A DNA stretch of 64,000 bases from Bacillus gobiensis (GTDB lineage: Bacteria > Bacillota > Bacilli > Bacillales > Bacillaceae), in the NCBI RefSeq assembly GCF_001278705.1, contig NZ_CP012600.1, positions 2,294,190 to 2,358,189 of the forward strand, written 5' to 3'. Position 1 is the first letter of the stretch. The number at the start of each line of letters is the position of its first letter. Of the stretch, positions 16,891-26,657 are shown piece by piece. The notes beneath the pieces are model-generated. The model did not search any database. It saw only the letters and a list, made by a program, of their open reading frames with translations, and was not told the DNA's origin. Made by a program: the position numbers and the translations under genes.

Positions 16891-17022
16891 TTGCAAATAT
16901 CGAAATCCATTCAATTAGATGAAGAGTGGAAAGAATTAATATTGGAGGCATTAGCAGCAGGAATCACTTTAAAAGAGATACGAATCTTTTTAAATACTTG
17001 GTCGCCAGCCTTGATCGTATAG
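16891..17022 (+). CDS. SinI-like antirepressor peptide
   Basis: A 43-residue frame with TTG start after GAAAGG. Residues 9-31 (LDEEWKELILEALAAGIT) match the SinI helix-hook domain, LDxEWxxLxxEAxxxxIS, followed by the EIRxFL helix that binds the SinR dimer. SinI-type peptides free biofilm genes from SinR repression. Here no sinR or slrR is adjacent; it stands after a broken gene in the element. The ribosome site is close to the TTG, so translation is plausible but not assured. Confidence 0.6.
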   Translation: MQISKSIQLDEEWKELILEALAAGITLKEIRIFLNTWSPALIV

Positions 17023-17062
17023 ACATGAGGCGAACGACAGAAAATAATAAATGCATAAAAAA

Positions 17063-17090
17063 AGAAGCCTATACTCACTGGTAGGCTTCT
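17063..17090. terminator. Terminator between SinI-like and DUF421 genes
   Basis: AGAAGCCTAT and GTAGGCTTCT form a 9-of-10 stem with an 8-base loop; A-run before it and TTCC after it. It serves converging transcripts. Confidence 0.7.
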
Positions 17091-17193
17091 TCCGTATCAG
17101 ATAAAGGCATTACTTAAACATATCAACAAAAAACACGGGCTGTTCATTGTTTTCTCTTTTTAATACTCTATATAGACATAAGATAAAGACAAA

Positions 17194-17775
17194 TTAATGT
17201 AATTGATTTGGATTTCTATTAGTATGCCCTGAAGTAATTTCATCGAATATATTATTATTTGATTCTTGATTTTGAGATTGAAAATTTAGATATGCAGGAT
17301 TTATTAATTTTTTAAACTCCCCAACAGTAAGAGGTTTAGCCTCTTCCTTTAATTCATATCCTAATTGACCATTGGGTTCCAACGTCGCGGTTTTAACATC
17401 TGAAATTTTAGATATGCCTAGTAACCTTAATCTCATTTCAAGCTGATCAACTGTAAGTCTAAGCTTTTTTAAATTGGTTGTATTTAGATTCCCATTCTCC
17501 ACTACAACTATTGATTTACCGGTTAAAAATTTTTCAAAAAAATTAAATTTTAGTTGTAAGTATTCCATTATTATCAAGGAAGCAACAAAAATCGATGCAG
17601 CAATTATTGTTCTCCAAAGACTATCTTCGATTATTGGCTGTACGATAATCGTACCAATAGATATCATTACAACCGTTTGAGCTAATGTCATTTGTGCTAT
17701 AGATTTTCTACCCGATATTCTTAAAAGAATAATTCCTGCCATTATCAGGATAAATGATTCCCAAGCAAAATTCAC
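17194..17775 (-). CDS. DUF421 membrane protein (YetF family)
   Basis: 193 residues: three hydrophobic N-terminal segments ([50 protein letters not shown]) and a soluble C-terminal domain with [11 protein letters not shown] and [13 protein letters not shown]. This is the YetF/DUF421 architecture, found in spore-formers and often expressed in sporulation. The soluble domain is thought to face the cytosol. The tail after residue 160 is low-complexity and differs from the family. It diverges from the second DUF421 gene at 18081. Confidence 0.8.
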   Translation of the reverse strand: MNFAWESFILIMAGIILLRISGRKSIAQMTLAQTVVMISIGTIIVQPIIEDSLWRTIIAASIFVASLIIMEYLQLKFNFFEKFLTGKSIVVVENGNLNTTNLKKLRLTVDQLEMRLRLLGISKISDVKTATLEPNGQLGYELKEEAKPLTVGEFKKLINPAYLNFQSQNQESNNNIFDEITSGHTNRNPNQLH

Positions 17776-18080
17776 TTATATCACCTATTTTTGTTTTTTC
17801 CTAGTATTCGTTTCTTGGTAAATTTTATACAACGCATATTATTAAAAAACACAAGGATTTCGGATTATAAAGAAGATAAAAGTTCCATAAAATATGTTTT
17901 AAATGGAATAACAGACTTCTTTATTCACTTCATATCTAATGACTCTAAAATCTTAACCGAGAACAATAATGAAGTATACTTACCCCGCCTTTAATTAAGA
18001 ATCTTTTTTGCTGGTATTGTTAAATATAAAGAAAGAAATAAACAAAATCTTATGTATGGTTTGATTGGAGTTTTCATAAT
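17776..18080. other. Divergent DUF421 control region
   Basis: About 305 bases between divergent genes. A TTG-started 67-codon frame at 17791-17994 lacks a ribosome site and family and is not called. Promoters for both DUF421 genes must lie here; I see no convincing boxes. Confidence 0.4.
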
Positions 18081-18755
18081 ATGAAAGTCATGTACCTAAC
18101 GATTGAACTTATTATTGGGTTTTTTCTTCTTTTTATAATCGTCAAATTTGTTGGAAAGAAAATCATAAATCAAATTACACCCTTCACTTTTATTGCCGCT
18201 TTAGTATTGGGCGAATTATTAGGAAACGCATTATACGACGACAAAATCGGTATATTTTATATTATATACTCAATGATATTATGGGGCGTTTTACTATTTA
18301 TGGTCGAATATCTTGGACAAAAATATTTAGCTTTTCGTGGCATCTTTGAAGGAAAACCGTCTGCTCTTATTAAAAATGGAATAGTTGATCGGGAAGAATT
18401 GAAAAAAAATCGAATGAATATCAATCAACTGCAAAGCTTACTTCGGCAAAGCGAAACCTTTTCTGTTAGAGAAGTTGCTTTTTGTTACTTAGAAACGAAC
18501 GGCTCACTTAGCATACTAAAAAAGACAAAATACCAGAAAACTACTCAGGAAGATTTCAATATGCCTATAAAATCCGTTTATGTTCCTGTTACTTTGATTC
18601 GCGACGGTGAAGTTTTATGGGATGAATTAAATGATTTAGGTTTTAATAAGCCTTGGTTAGAAAAACAACTCACATCTCAAGGTATTTCTGATTACAAAAA
18701 TATTTTTTTAGCAGAATGGCTAGAAGGTGATGGATTATTTGTACAAACTTATTAA
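18081..18755 (+). CDS. DUF421 membrane protein (YetF family)
   Basis: 224 residues with three N-terminal membrane segments (LTIELIIGFFLLFIIVKFVG, FTFIAALVLGELLG, IIYSMILWGVLLFMVEYLG) and a full C-terminal domain (GKPSALIKNGIVD, NINQLQSLLRQ, VYVPVTLIRDGEV). The C-terminal part is longer than in the 17194 protein and includes the second repeat typical of YetF. GGAG lies ten bases before ATG 18081. The two DUF421 proteins are only distantly alike, so they are not a recent duplication. Confidence 0.82.
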   Translation: MKVMYLTIELIIGFFLLFIIVKFVGKKIINQITPFTFIAALVLGELLGNALYDDKIGIFYIIYSMILWGVLLFMVEYLGQKYLAFRGIFEGKPSALIKNGIVDREELKKNRMNINQLQSLLRQSETFSVREVAFCYLETNGSLSILKKTKYQKTTQEDFNMPIKSVYVPVTLIRDGEVLWDELNDLGFNKPWLEKQLTSQGISDYKNIFLAEWLEGDGLFVQTY

Positions 18756-19013
18756 ACAAAAATTCCTTGATGAAGTAATCTTGGGCTGTTTCAAAAGGAT
18801 AAATAATAGTGGTTTCATACATTGGGCACTTATTGTGTTTGATGAGAAATATTCCAGCGCGTTCGAACACAATGACTCACTCCAATTACTCTGCGACAAG
18901 ATTTATTGTCGAGTACTTGAAAGATATATGGTGGATCTTGAAATTATAGAGATCTTACATTTCTCGAAGGTTATACCCGTCTAACGTGCTAGGTATTTTT
19001 TTACATTGAATTA

Positions 19014-19027
19014 ACAACGTATGTTCG
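19014..19027. promoter_or_regulatory. LexA (SOS) box before yolD
   Basis: ACAACGTATGTTCG agrees with the Bacillus LexA/DinR consensus CGAAC-RNRY-GTTYG at 12 of 14 positions, with the right half perfect. It is 30 bases before the yolD-like start, the usual place in SOS-controlled yolD operons. Confidence 0.65.
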
Positions 19028-19056
19028 TATATTATACGAAAAAGGAGCTGAGAATT

Positions 19057-19405
19057 ATGAAAGTTACTATGTTAACACCAGGATCAAACATAATATGGGA
19101 ATCTAGCCGGATGATGCTCCCCGAACACCGAGAGGCTTTGGTTGCACGTAAAAGAGAAATACTGCTAGTCGAAAAGCCAGAGCTGTATCAGCAACATTTT
19201 GAGGATATGGAAAACATAATTCATGAATCAATGGAGTTTGTGTTTCCGTTACAGTTTAATGGTGTGTGATGATGGACATTTCCGCGAGATCACACGGCTT
19301 GTGGATTACATAAACAAGCAAACTAAACAGTTACATGTTGTGGATAATAACGGGGATGCCAATTTGGTTAAGTTTATTGATATTGTTGATGTAAAAAGGA
19401 ATTAG
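19057..19405 (+). pseudogene. YolD-like SOS protein, frameshifted
   Basis: From ATG 19057 (AAGGAG nine bases upstream) the protein has SSRMMLPEHREAL, the hallmark of YolD-like proteins, and IIHESMEFVFPL, then stops at 19269. The expected second half (DDGHFREITRLVDYI, then KFIDIVDV) continues in another frame to 19405. One indel near 19255-19265 separates them. YolD genes normally precede a Y-family DNA polymerase (UvrX/YqjW); none follows here, so the polymerase has been lost or never came. Confidence 0.8.
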
Positions 19406-19525
19406 CCCTACCATATGGAAGGGCAGCTGTTTTACCAGATTTGGTCTGCGAATTTAAGGAAACACAAAGTGCGACGCGGGGCAAGATAATATGAGACCAT
19501 GAGAATTTATACACATGTGTCTTCA

Positions 19526-20077
19526 TCAATACTTATTGGAATCCTCTAAGTATCGATACAAAGTCGTTTTACTAATACCGGTTTCGATTGTAATTTGAGC
19601 AATGGTAAACTTCCCGCTTAGGTACATTTCAATTGCCCGTTTCACATATCGATCAGGCTTTCTAGGGCGGCCACCAACGCTGCCTCTTGATTTTGCTTCA
19701 TTTAATCCTGCTTTCGTTCGTTCACTGATAACGTCATGTTTTAATTCTTGAATGTTCTCCATAAACTGAAAAAAAATTTGACCACATTTTTTTGATGTAT
19801 CAATCTGATCCCGTATCGAAACGAAATCTATATGATACTCCTTAAAAAATCGTGTCAATTCGATTAAATGTCTGGTTGAATTAGCAATACAATAAAGTTT
19901 ATAAACAACGACTTTATCGCCTTGCGAAAGCGATTGCAGTAATTTATCTAATTCTGTCTGATCGTTTACAACGCCATTTGGTTCATCGTAGATCTTATCA
20001 CAACCAAATTGCTTTAAAATTGCGATTTGCAAAGTTGTTTCCTCCCGAGTGAATGAACGAGTATAGCCGATAATCAC
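19526..20077 (-). CDS. Serine recombinase-family protein with altered catalytic residues
   Basis: 183 residues with the fold of Hin/Pin/Tn3-type resolvases: N-terminal IIGYTRSFTREE, central STRHLIELTRFF, long helix with DVISERTKAGL, and a C-terminal Hin-like HTH (GRPRKP, IAQITIETGISKTTLYRYL). Active enzymes read Y-x-R-V-S-T; here RSFT removes the catalytic Ser from its place. The usual KLDRLGRS is KLYCIANS, which loses the Asp and both Arg of the active site. DNA binding and dimer parts look intact. It may therefore act as a DNA-binding protein or be decaying. AGGAGATG precedes its ATG. Confidence 0.75.
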   Translation of the reverse strand: MIIGYTRSFTREETTLQIAILKQFGCDKIYDEPNGVVNDQTELDKLLQSLSQGDKVVVYKLYCIANSTRHLIELTRFFKEYHIDFVSIRDQIDTSKKCGQIFFQFMENIQELKHDVISERTKAGLNEAKSRGSVGGRPRKPDRYVKRAIEMYLSGKFTIAQITIETGISKTTLYRYLEDSNKY

Positions 20078-20238
20078 GAAATCATCTCCTGTCTTTCAAA
20101 TCTATTCATTATTTTAACAAAACTGAGGAAGTATAGATAATGGTTGAGATTTGTCCCAAAAACGATTAGTTTTGGTACAATTTTTTCTAGACTTCTCCCG
20201 GGTTCTCTGCTAAAGTTGAAATTGTTAAAAACGGCCCC

Positions 20239-20261
20239 GGCTTCTATGAGAGTTAGAAGCC
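20239..20261. other. Hairpin in the SulP leader
   Basis: GGCTTCTA and TAGAAGCC pair perfectly with a 7-base loop, 36 bases before the SulP start. No U-run follows, so it is more likely an mRNA leader structure than a terminator. Confidence 0.4.
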
Positions 20262-20297
20262 ATTAAAAAATGAAAAGAATAAGAGGTGTCAATTAAA

Positions 20298-21767
20298 TTG
20301 TTACAAAAATTGAATAAGGAATGGTTTGGAAACCCAAAGAATGATATTCTTTCCGGTATTGTGGTGGCTTTAGCTTTAATTCCTGAAGCGATAGCTTTCT
20401 CTATCATTGCTGGAGTCGATCCAATGGTAGGGCTGTATGCGTCTTTCTGTATCGCCGTAGTGATTTCATTTGCCGGAGGTCGTCCTGCAATGATATCAGC
20501 CGCCACAGGAGCAATGGCATTGCTTATGACCACATTAGTCAAAGATTATGGAATCCAGTATTTATTTGCAACGACGATTTTAACGGGGATTATCCAATTG
20601 ATATTTGGGGTGCTGAAAATTGCACGCTTTATGAAGTTTATACCGCGGTCGGTCATGGTAGGCTTTGTAAATGCGTTAGCCATCTTAATTTTCATGGCAC
20701 AGGTTCCTCATTTTATTGGAATTTCGAATCTGACGTATATAGTAGTTGCAGTCACATTGGCCATCATTTATTTGCTTCCGCGCTTTACACAAGTAGTGCC
20801 TGCTCCGCTTGTTGCGATTGTAATAATGACAGTATTTGCGATTTTCGCGAATACTGATCTTCGTACGGTCGGAGATTTGGGCCAAATCACACAATCGCTG
20901 CCGTCATTCCTGCTGCCGGAAATCCCGCTGAATTTCGAAACATTAGCGATCATTTTTCCGACTTCTCTCGCGTTAGCAGTTGTTGGTTTATTAGAATCCA
21001 TGTTAACTGCTTCGATTGTAGATGATATGACAGATACAGAAAGCAATAAAAACAGAGAATGCAGGGGTCAGGGGATTGCAAATATTGTCGCAGGGTTTTT
21101 TGGCGGCATGGCCGGCTGTGCAATGATTGGGCAGTCAGTTATTAATGTAAAGTCAGGCGGAAGAGGACGATTATCTACTTTCGTTGCCGGTGTGTTTCTC
21201 ATGTTCTTAATTATCGTATTGGGGGATTGGGTTGTACAAATCCCTATGGCTGCCTTAGCCGGGGTTATGATCATGGTGTCCATTGGAACATTTGATTGGT
21301 CCTCTCTTCGAACCTTAACCAAAGTCCCTTTAACAGACACCATCGTCATGGTTGTGACAGTTGTTACCGTTGTAGCTACCCATGATTTATCGAAAGGGGT
21401 TTTCGCCGGAATTATACTCAGCGCGATTTTCTTTGTAGCAAAGATTTCCAAGGTTCGGGTAGAAGAATCTTCAAAAGGGAATGAAAAGAAAACCGTTTAT
21501 GATATCAAAGGTCAAATTTTCTTTGCTTCAGTGCAGGATTTTGTGAATTCATTCTCATTTCAGGATCCAAAACAGAAGGTTATTCTTAACTTCTCAGAGG
21601 CAAATATATGGGATGACTCCGCCGTAGCAGCAATTGATAAAGTGGTGATTAAATTCAAAGAACAAAATGTAGATGTTAAGCTGGCAGGCTTAAATGAATC
21701 CAGTGATCAGCTGATAAAAAAACTAGCGACATATGATCGACCAAACAGGAGAGCATCGAATCACTAA
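20298..21767 (+). CDS. SulP-family anion permease
   Basis: A 489-residue transporter of the SulP/SLC26 family: about eleven hydrophobic segments ([52 protein letters not shown]) followed by a cytosolic STAS domain ([28 protein letters not shown]). It imports sulfate, bicarbonate or other anions, probably with Na+ or H+. I choose TTG 20298, nine bases after GAGGTG; a GTG at 20286 overlaps that site. The Usp gene follows after 17 bases and belongs to the same operon. SulP plus Usp operons are common in Bacillus. The substrate is undecided. Confidence 0.88.
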   Translation: MLQKLNKEWFGNPKNDILSGIVVALALIPEAIAFSIIAGVDPMVGLYASFCIAVVISFAGGRPAMISAATGAMALLMTTLVKDYGIQYLFATTILTGIIQLIFGVLKIARFMKFIPRSVMVGFVNALAILIFMAQVPHFIGISNLTYIVVAVTLAIIYLLPRFTQVVPAPLVAIVIMTVFAIFANTDLRTVGDLGQITQSLPSFLLPEIPLNFETLAIIFPTSLALAVVGLLESMLTASIVDDMTDTESNKNRECRGQGIANIVAGFFGGMAGCAMIGQSVINVKSGGRGRLSTFVAGVFLMFLIIVLGDWVVQIPMAALAGVMIMVSIGTFDWSSLRTLTKVPLTDTIVMVVTVVTVVATHDLSKGVFAGIILSAIFFVAKISKVRVEESSKGNEKKTVYDIKGQIFFASVQDFVNSFSFQDPKQKVILNFSEANIWDDSAVAAIDKVVIKFKEQNVDVKLAGLNESSDQLIKKLATYDRPNRRASNH

Positions 21768-21784
21768 GGGGAAGGTGATGGTAT

Positions 21785-22201
21785 ATGTATCAAAGAATTT
21801 TATTAGCGGTCGATGGGTCGGAACATTCAAGCAGGGCCACCGATCACGCAATTGCTTTATCACTTGTAACTGGTGCTGAAATCGAATTAATCTACGTGCT
21901 GGATTATTCAAAAGCCAAAAGTGAAGTGCTGCACAGCGGAAATTCGCTTCAATTGAAAAATGAACGACAGCAAAGGTTAAAAAAAGCCGAAGAGAAATTA
22001 CAAAAAAATGATGTATCCTATCAGATTACGATGAAGCATGGGGAACCGGGTCCTACGATCGTGGAACACGCAAATCGAAACAACGTCGATATTGTCATTA
22101 TTGGCAGCAGAGGACTCAATTCATTGCAAGAGATGGTCCTAGGGAGCGTCAGTCATAAAGTGGCGAAAAGAGCAAGCTGTCCGGTTTTAATAGTCAAATA
22201 A
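21785..22201 (+). CDS. Universal stress protein (UspA family)
   Basis: 138 residues of the Usp fold. ILLAVDGSEHS at the N-terminus and GSRGLNSLQEMVLGSVS near the C-terminus form the ATP-binding signature G-x2-G-x9-G-S. It is read with the SulP gene from one message (17-base gap, AAGGTG before the ATG), which suggests that it senses energy state for or with the transporter. Ends at a strong terminator. Confidence 0.88.
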   Translation: MYQRILLAVDGSEHSSRATDHAIALSLVTGAEIELIYVLDYSKAKSEVLHSGNSLQLKNERQQRLKKAEEKLQKNDVSYQITMKHGEPGPTIVEHANRNNVDIVIIGSRGLNSLQEMVLGSVSHKVAKRASCPVLIVK

Positions 22202-22218
22202 CAGGTCATAATACAAAA

Positions 22219-22262
22219 AAAGAAGCCGATTTCTCTCTTTACGAGAAAAATTCGGTTTCTTT
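22219..22262. terminator. Terminator of the SulP-Usp operon
   Basis: AAGAAGCCGATTTCTCT pairs with AGAAAAATTCGGTTTCTTT with a few unpaired bases, followed by TTTTATT. It also faces the lysin remnant on the other strand. Confidence 0.75.
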
Positions 22263-22326
22263 TTATTATATAAATCTATCCCCGCGTATAAGGAAACAAA
22301 GTAAAAAAGGTAAGTAGAAGGTTTTT

Positions 22327-23300
22327 TTAAAACATTTTCGACCAAGTAGCCGGGCCAACGATCCCATCAGCAGATAAACCATGCCTTTTTTGATAAGCTT
22401 TTACTGTAGCTTCTGTTTGCGGGCCAAAAATCCCGTCAGGTTGTACACCAACAGCACGTTGAATCCTCTCAACATTTTTACCTCTTGCCCCTCTTCGGAT
22501 TAGTTTACCTGGATAAGGAACAATTGATGCGTTGGATTTCTTTTTCACTGGCTTTTTGTAGCTGTCGAGCTTTCTGTCTGTATCAGGTCCGTAAATTCCG
22601 TCAACGGAAATCCCGACAGCCTTTTGAAATGCTTTGACAGCCACGACTGTTTCATCGCCGTAATGTCCATCAGCGCCAAAACGCGGCAATTTGAATCCAG
22701 CAGCAATGAGTTTTTTCTGTAATCCTTTAACTGCTACTCCTTTAGAACCTTTTCTAAGCACTTTTTCAGGGTTTGATGTTGCTGCTTTCACTGCTGTTTT
22801 TGGCGCTTCAACTTTCACATTGCGCCAGTCCAAGCATTGTAAACTGCAGTTACATCTGAAATAAACCTTTCCCATGTAATCCCGTGTGGCTGCAACCAAC
22901 TTTCTGGATCATATCGGCTTTCCGGATCTAATACTTTATGGGAAACGATATGCTTATTTGGTTTCAAACCGAATTTCCGGCACAAGTAAGACATGTACCA
23001 TACGTACCGATTATAAGCTTTGGCAAAGTTACCAGTACGGCACAACTCAACTCCAATCGCTCTATCATTTGCGTCATCGCCAAACAGGATATTATCCATA
23101 GCCTTTTGGTATTGTACGTGCCACGCCTTTTCATTTAAAGGCAGGATTTCAAGAATTTTAGTATCATCGATGAATGCGTGAGCTGAGGATGCGGTCACAT
23201 GCCGGTTAAAATACTTGAAATGTGCGTCAGCATCTGCTGAGTTGTTTCCTGTTTCGTGAGCAACGATAAACAATACTTTTCCTGTTAACGGCAGTCCAGA
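22327..23300 (-). pseudogene. Prophage N-acetylmuramoyl-L-alanine amidase, broken
   Basis: The first piece (to 22815) is an Amidase_2 domain: VAHETGNNSADADAHF, SSAHAFIDD and IVSHKVLDPE supply Zn-site His residues; its N-terminal start is missing and the frame runs straight into the portal remnant. A frameshift near 22815-22835 separates it from a second piece (22327-22830) with two peptidoglycan-binding repeats (GLQKKLIAAGF, VDGIYGPDT; RIQRAVGVQPDGIFGPQT). The intact gene would be a phage endolysin cutting the amide between MurNAc and L-Ala. Confidence 0.88.
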
Positions 23301-24591
23301 ACGTGATTTACCTTTTCGCCTAACGGTTGCAAATGACGGGCATATTCATCTTGTTCTTCTTGCATCTTCCTAATCTCAAATTGAACATCATCGACAAAAG
23401 AAAGCCTGCTGAGTCGAGTTTCCTCACTGACTTGACCTCTAAGTGCTGCTGTCGCTTGAGCTTCTTCAATCATATTGACTGGTAGATTTCGTTTAAAGCC
23501 AACTTTCAAATAATCATCCAGTGCCACTCCATTCCGTTTGCTCCATGCTGAGAATAAGACCTTATATTGATACCGCAGTGTTGATGTCATCTTTCTCTCT
23601 AAGGTGATACATTTATTTTCAAGTGACATGATCTTATATTTCATGGCAACGCCAGTAACATTCCCAGCAAACTGCTCATCACCAAAATTCACCGATTTAG
23701 CAAACCTCAAAATATTTTCTTCCAATCGATCCAAGTGATGTTCAATTAAAGCATCGTTTATACCTTTGGTTAAGTAATCCACATCATCTTTTTCATCAAA
23801 AAGCTCGATTATACCTGACTTTTTCATTCGTTCAAGTGTATCCTCATCGGCACCCATATCCTTAAGTATGAGATAGGCCAAACGATATTGCTCAATCTCA
23901 TTACTTGCATCAGACAATGTTCGGTTGTATGCATCAATAAGAGTCAGAACACGTTCTGCAGCTCCCCACTCTCATTAGATCGAAAGAAATAAACCGTCGT
24001 ATCATCGTAAAATTCTGCAGCTTGAAACCCATTAGCATCCTTGTAATACCAAAGCGAATAGGTAGGCTCGCTTATGTTGTCGCCCAGAAAAACAACTTGC
24101 CAAGGATCGATATTCTTGATTCGCTCATTACCTTCTATGTCGAGATATATGAGTCTTGCCGCCCCCCCACAAATAGCAGCCGTTTTCCCAAGTTCTGAGT
24201 CCCCATCCTCCACGTGATTGCGGAGATTAAATGTATCGATCTTGTCTTTAATCGGTGAAGTTGTGCCGGGTCCCCTTTTATCATCAAACTCATAGGTGAT
24301 CGGATGACCAAACATGTAACCGACCTTGGTATCTACAATTTCGGCATCAAAGGCATTCGCCAATCGGTTATTGACTTTATCGTCGATCCTTTGAATTTTT
24401 TCTTTCTCCGATAAATCCATTTTAAAAGGCGTCCGTTCCAAGATCGGCACGCCTTCTGGTTCTGATTTATATCGTTCATAGAGCTTTTTTATGCGCTCGT
24501 GATCTTTTTTATGTGTTGAGATCAATTCCATCACGATCTCTTTAGTTATCCCTTTGTTTTTGATCTTGTCGATGTACTGATTTAGGTTCAT
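23285..24591 (-). pseudogene. Phage portal protein (SPP1 gp6 family), broken
   Basis: The first piece (24591-23944, ATG start MNLNQYIDKIKN) carries MFGHPITYEF, HVEDGDSELGKTAAICG and NIDPWQVVF, typical of SPP1-type portals. It ends in a deletion of some tens of residues and a frame change; the second piece (to 23285) resumes with YNRTLSDASNEIEQYRLAYL and runs on through the long helical stem region. The C-terminal clip and crown are replaced by a junction to the amidase gene, which means everything between head and lysis genes has been deleted. Confidence 0.85.
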
Positions 24592-24599
24592 TCTGTCAC

Positions 24600-25840
24600 C
24601 TACCTTACTCTCATCCTTTTTCTGATCGGCTCCACGCTATAGCGAAGCGCATCAATTAAGTGGTTATATTCATCTGCTGGTTTATTAATCATTTGACCTT
24701 CCTTATTGCGGTCCCATACATAGTTGCTAAACTCCATCGATGCATTTGTGCAAAATGGATGAATGTAAATAGAAAACTGCTGAAGGAATTGAATGCCAGC
24801 TTCTACGCTGTCAGGTCCTTTTTCAGCGCTTTAATTTTCCTAATGCCATATTTTCTTAGTTCTCCAATGCTTTTTGGTTCAGCAGCATCTGCAATAATAA
24901 TCTCTTTTTGATAACCTTTATTCTTGATTGCATCAGCAATTTCGTTATTAAGTAAGCCTTTTTCGTAAATTTCATCAAAGATAAAGATTTCTCTGTTCTT
25001 AGGATCGACAATTGATGCAGGGAATGCAGTTGGATCGACTGTAAACCCAAAATCTAAACCAAAGGCAGATTTTACACCCGGACGTTTAATGATTTCAGAC
25101 TTATCAAAAGCAAACTCTCGCCAGTTGGTGAAGATAGCTCCTTCTGCAATCCCCCACTCACCAAGGCCCTCAATCTTATATCTTCTCGGATTGTGTTTCT
25201 TCATCCATTCAAAGAGCTCTCGGTCATCTGCTCCTAAGAACTCATTGCACAGGTAATTCGTCGTCATCGCCAGAATATTATTTTGCTGTACATCAAAAAA
25301 ACGCTTCTTCAACCAATGTTTCTCATTCCACGGGTTAAAGGTTAGCGTTATTTGTTTAAAGTATCCTGAAGGTAATTCTCCACGAATACTCATATCTACT
25401 TTGTCAAAATCATCTTCATTCATGATTTGATAGGCCTCTTCAAACCATGCCCAGCAAAGGAATCCCACGTCTACTGTGATCGAGGTCACACTCATTGGAT
25501 CATCTAGCCCTCAGAACAATATCTTTTGTCCTGTCGGCTTGTATGTGATTTCTAATGGAGAAAGCTTTGCTTCCCAAAGATGTTCCACTTTGAGTCGTTT
25601 GATTGCCCATTTCAACTGGGCATACGTAGAATCTTTATGATCTTTAAATACCTTCCTCACAACTAATGTATTTGCTAATGGATATTCCATCATACGATTA
25701 ATCGTATTGAGTGCCGTTGTGGTTGATTTTTTGGAACCGCGGCCGCCTTTTACAACTCTGTAACGACCTTTATAATTCCAATAAATTTTATATCCACCAC
25801 CGACGATTTCTTTCAGGCTCACTCTCACTTGATTAGTCAT
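24600..25840 (-). pseudogene. Terminase large subunit (PBSX family), broken
   Basis: Three pieces of one gene. 25840-25511 has VVKGGRGSKKST, a Walker A-type ATPase loop. 25495-24803 has TFNPWNEKHWLKKRF and FGLDFGFTVDPTAF, the first nuclease Asp motif. 24830-24600 has EYNHLIDALRY, the last nuclease motif. Two frame changes, near 25500 and 24810, break it. By family it packages phage DNA at the portal encoded next. The small subunit that should come before it is missing. Confidence 0.88.
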
Positions 25841-26081
25841 CTAGATTATTCACAATAACTACAATTTTACTTTCAGCTGTTTCCTTAAATCATAGTGTTT
25901 TCGTTGGTGCACCGCATTCTTTGCATTTGTTCATCATTGCCCTAACCCCTCATAATACTCTTAATCAACGTATGGCAGCTAGCTTGAAAATATATACCTT
26001 TATAACGTTATAAGCCTGCGCAAATTCTGTATAGCCTCCATAAAATATTTATATTAAATAGATATTAAGGAGAGATATTAG
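25841..26081. other. Former terminase small-subunit region, no gene kept
   Basis: About 240 bases. Only a 15-codon minus-strand frame with CKECGAP (a half zinc ribbon) near 25915-25945 is seen. The terminase small subunit expected here is absent. Confidence 0.35.
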
Positions 26082-26258
26082 ATGTGCATGTATAAACACT
26101 ATAAGAAACAAAAGAACAAAAAATTTATCTCTAAAAAACTTTTGCTAATTTTATTACAGTCACTATCAAATTCACAATCCGAAAGCCAAACCAGCGCACA
26201 AAGAAATGGCAACAAAAAAAAGAAAGAAAAAGAGAAAAAGAAATGTGAATGTTGTTAA
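26082..26258 (+). CDS. Lysine-rich 58-residue protein ending in CECC
   Basis: ATG 26082 follows AAGGAGAG at eight bases, a strong site. The protein is very basic at both ends (KHYKKQKNKKF; KKKKEKEKKKCECC) with a short hydrophobic helix KKLLLILLQSL and a Ser/Gln-rich middle. It runs against the phage genes and has its own terminator at 26331. No family is recognised. The Cys-rich end could bind metal or form crosslinks as in some spore-coat peptides, but that is a guess. Confidence 0.5.
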   Translation: MCMYKHYKKQKNKKFISKKLLLILLQSLSNSQSESQTSAQRNGNKKKKEKEKKKCECC

Positions 26259-26330
26259 GCTCTCACTCTAATGTAGGTGTCTTAATATGGGACATGATGA
26301 TTTCCATTGTAATATGAGAGCACGGATCTT

Positions 26331-26359
26331 CAGAGCTGAAAATTCTTAATTCAGCTCTG
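26331..26359 (+). terminator. Terminator after the lysine-rich gene
   Basis: CAGAGCTGAA and TTCAGCTCTG pair perfectly with a 9-base loop and GTATTTTGTTT follows. Confidence 0.8.
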
Positions 26360-26447
26360 GTATTTTGTTTGATTTAATATGTTGCATTAGTTGTCTACTC
26401 TTACCCAATCAAACCCGGCGACTCAACCACGATTCCGAATAACAAAA

Positions 26448-26657
26448 CTACCCAGCTCCGACAAATGCTGCTATTAAAGCCTTTTCCCTTTTCGCCATAA
26501 CTACACCATTTGTCACAACCAAATCTTTGTTACGTTCGGCCAGAGCCGCGATATCCTCGGGATGCTCTCCGTATATCTCAGAGAGCTCCTGAACTGTTAT
26601 CACTTTATTCTTAGTCGCTAAGACTGTATGTAAGATTTCAATGTGTTTTGGCATCAC
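26448..26657 (-). CDS. Small prophage protein, HTH-like
   Basis: 69 residues: MPKHIEILHTVLATKNKVIT followed by VQELSEIYGEHPEDIAALAE, which has the spacing of a winged or simple helix-turn-helix, and a hydrophobic tail. It overlaps the gene at 26654 by four bases (ATGA), so they are one operon of early phage genes. No specific family name can be given. Confidence 0.55.
   Translation of the reverse strand: MMPKHIEILHTVLATKNKVITVQELSEIYGEHPEDIAALAERNKDLVVTNGVVMAKREKALIAAFVGAG

Noticed and set aside
17791..17994. 67-codon frame before the second DUF421 gene
   Set aside because: TTG start without ribosome site, no family, inside a region needed for divergent promoters.
18727..18984. 85-codon frame overlapping the end of the DUF421 gene
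   Set aside because: No ribosome site of its own, starts inside the DUF421 gene in another frame, no recognisable pattern.
20286..20297. GTG 20286 as the SulP start
   Set aside because: The GTG is part of the GAGGTG ribosome site; TTG 20298 has proper spacing.
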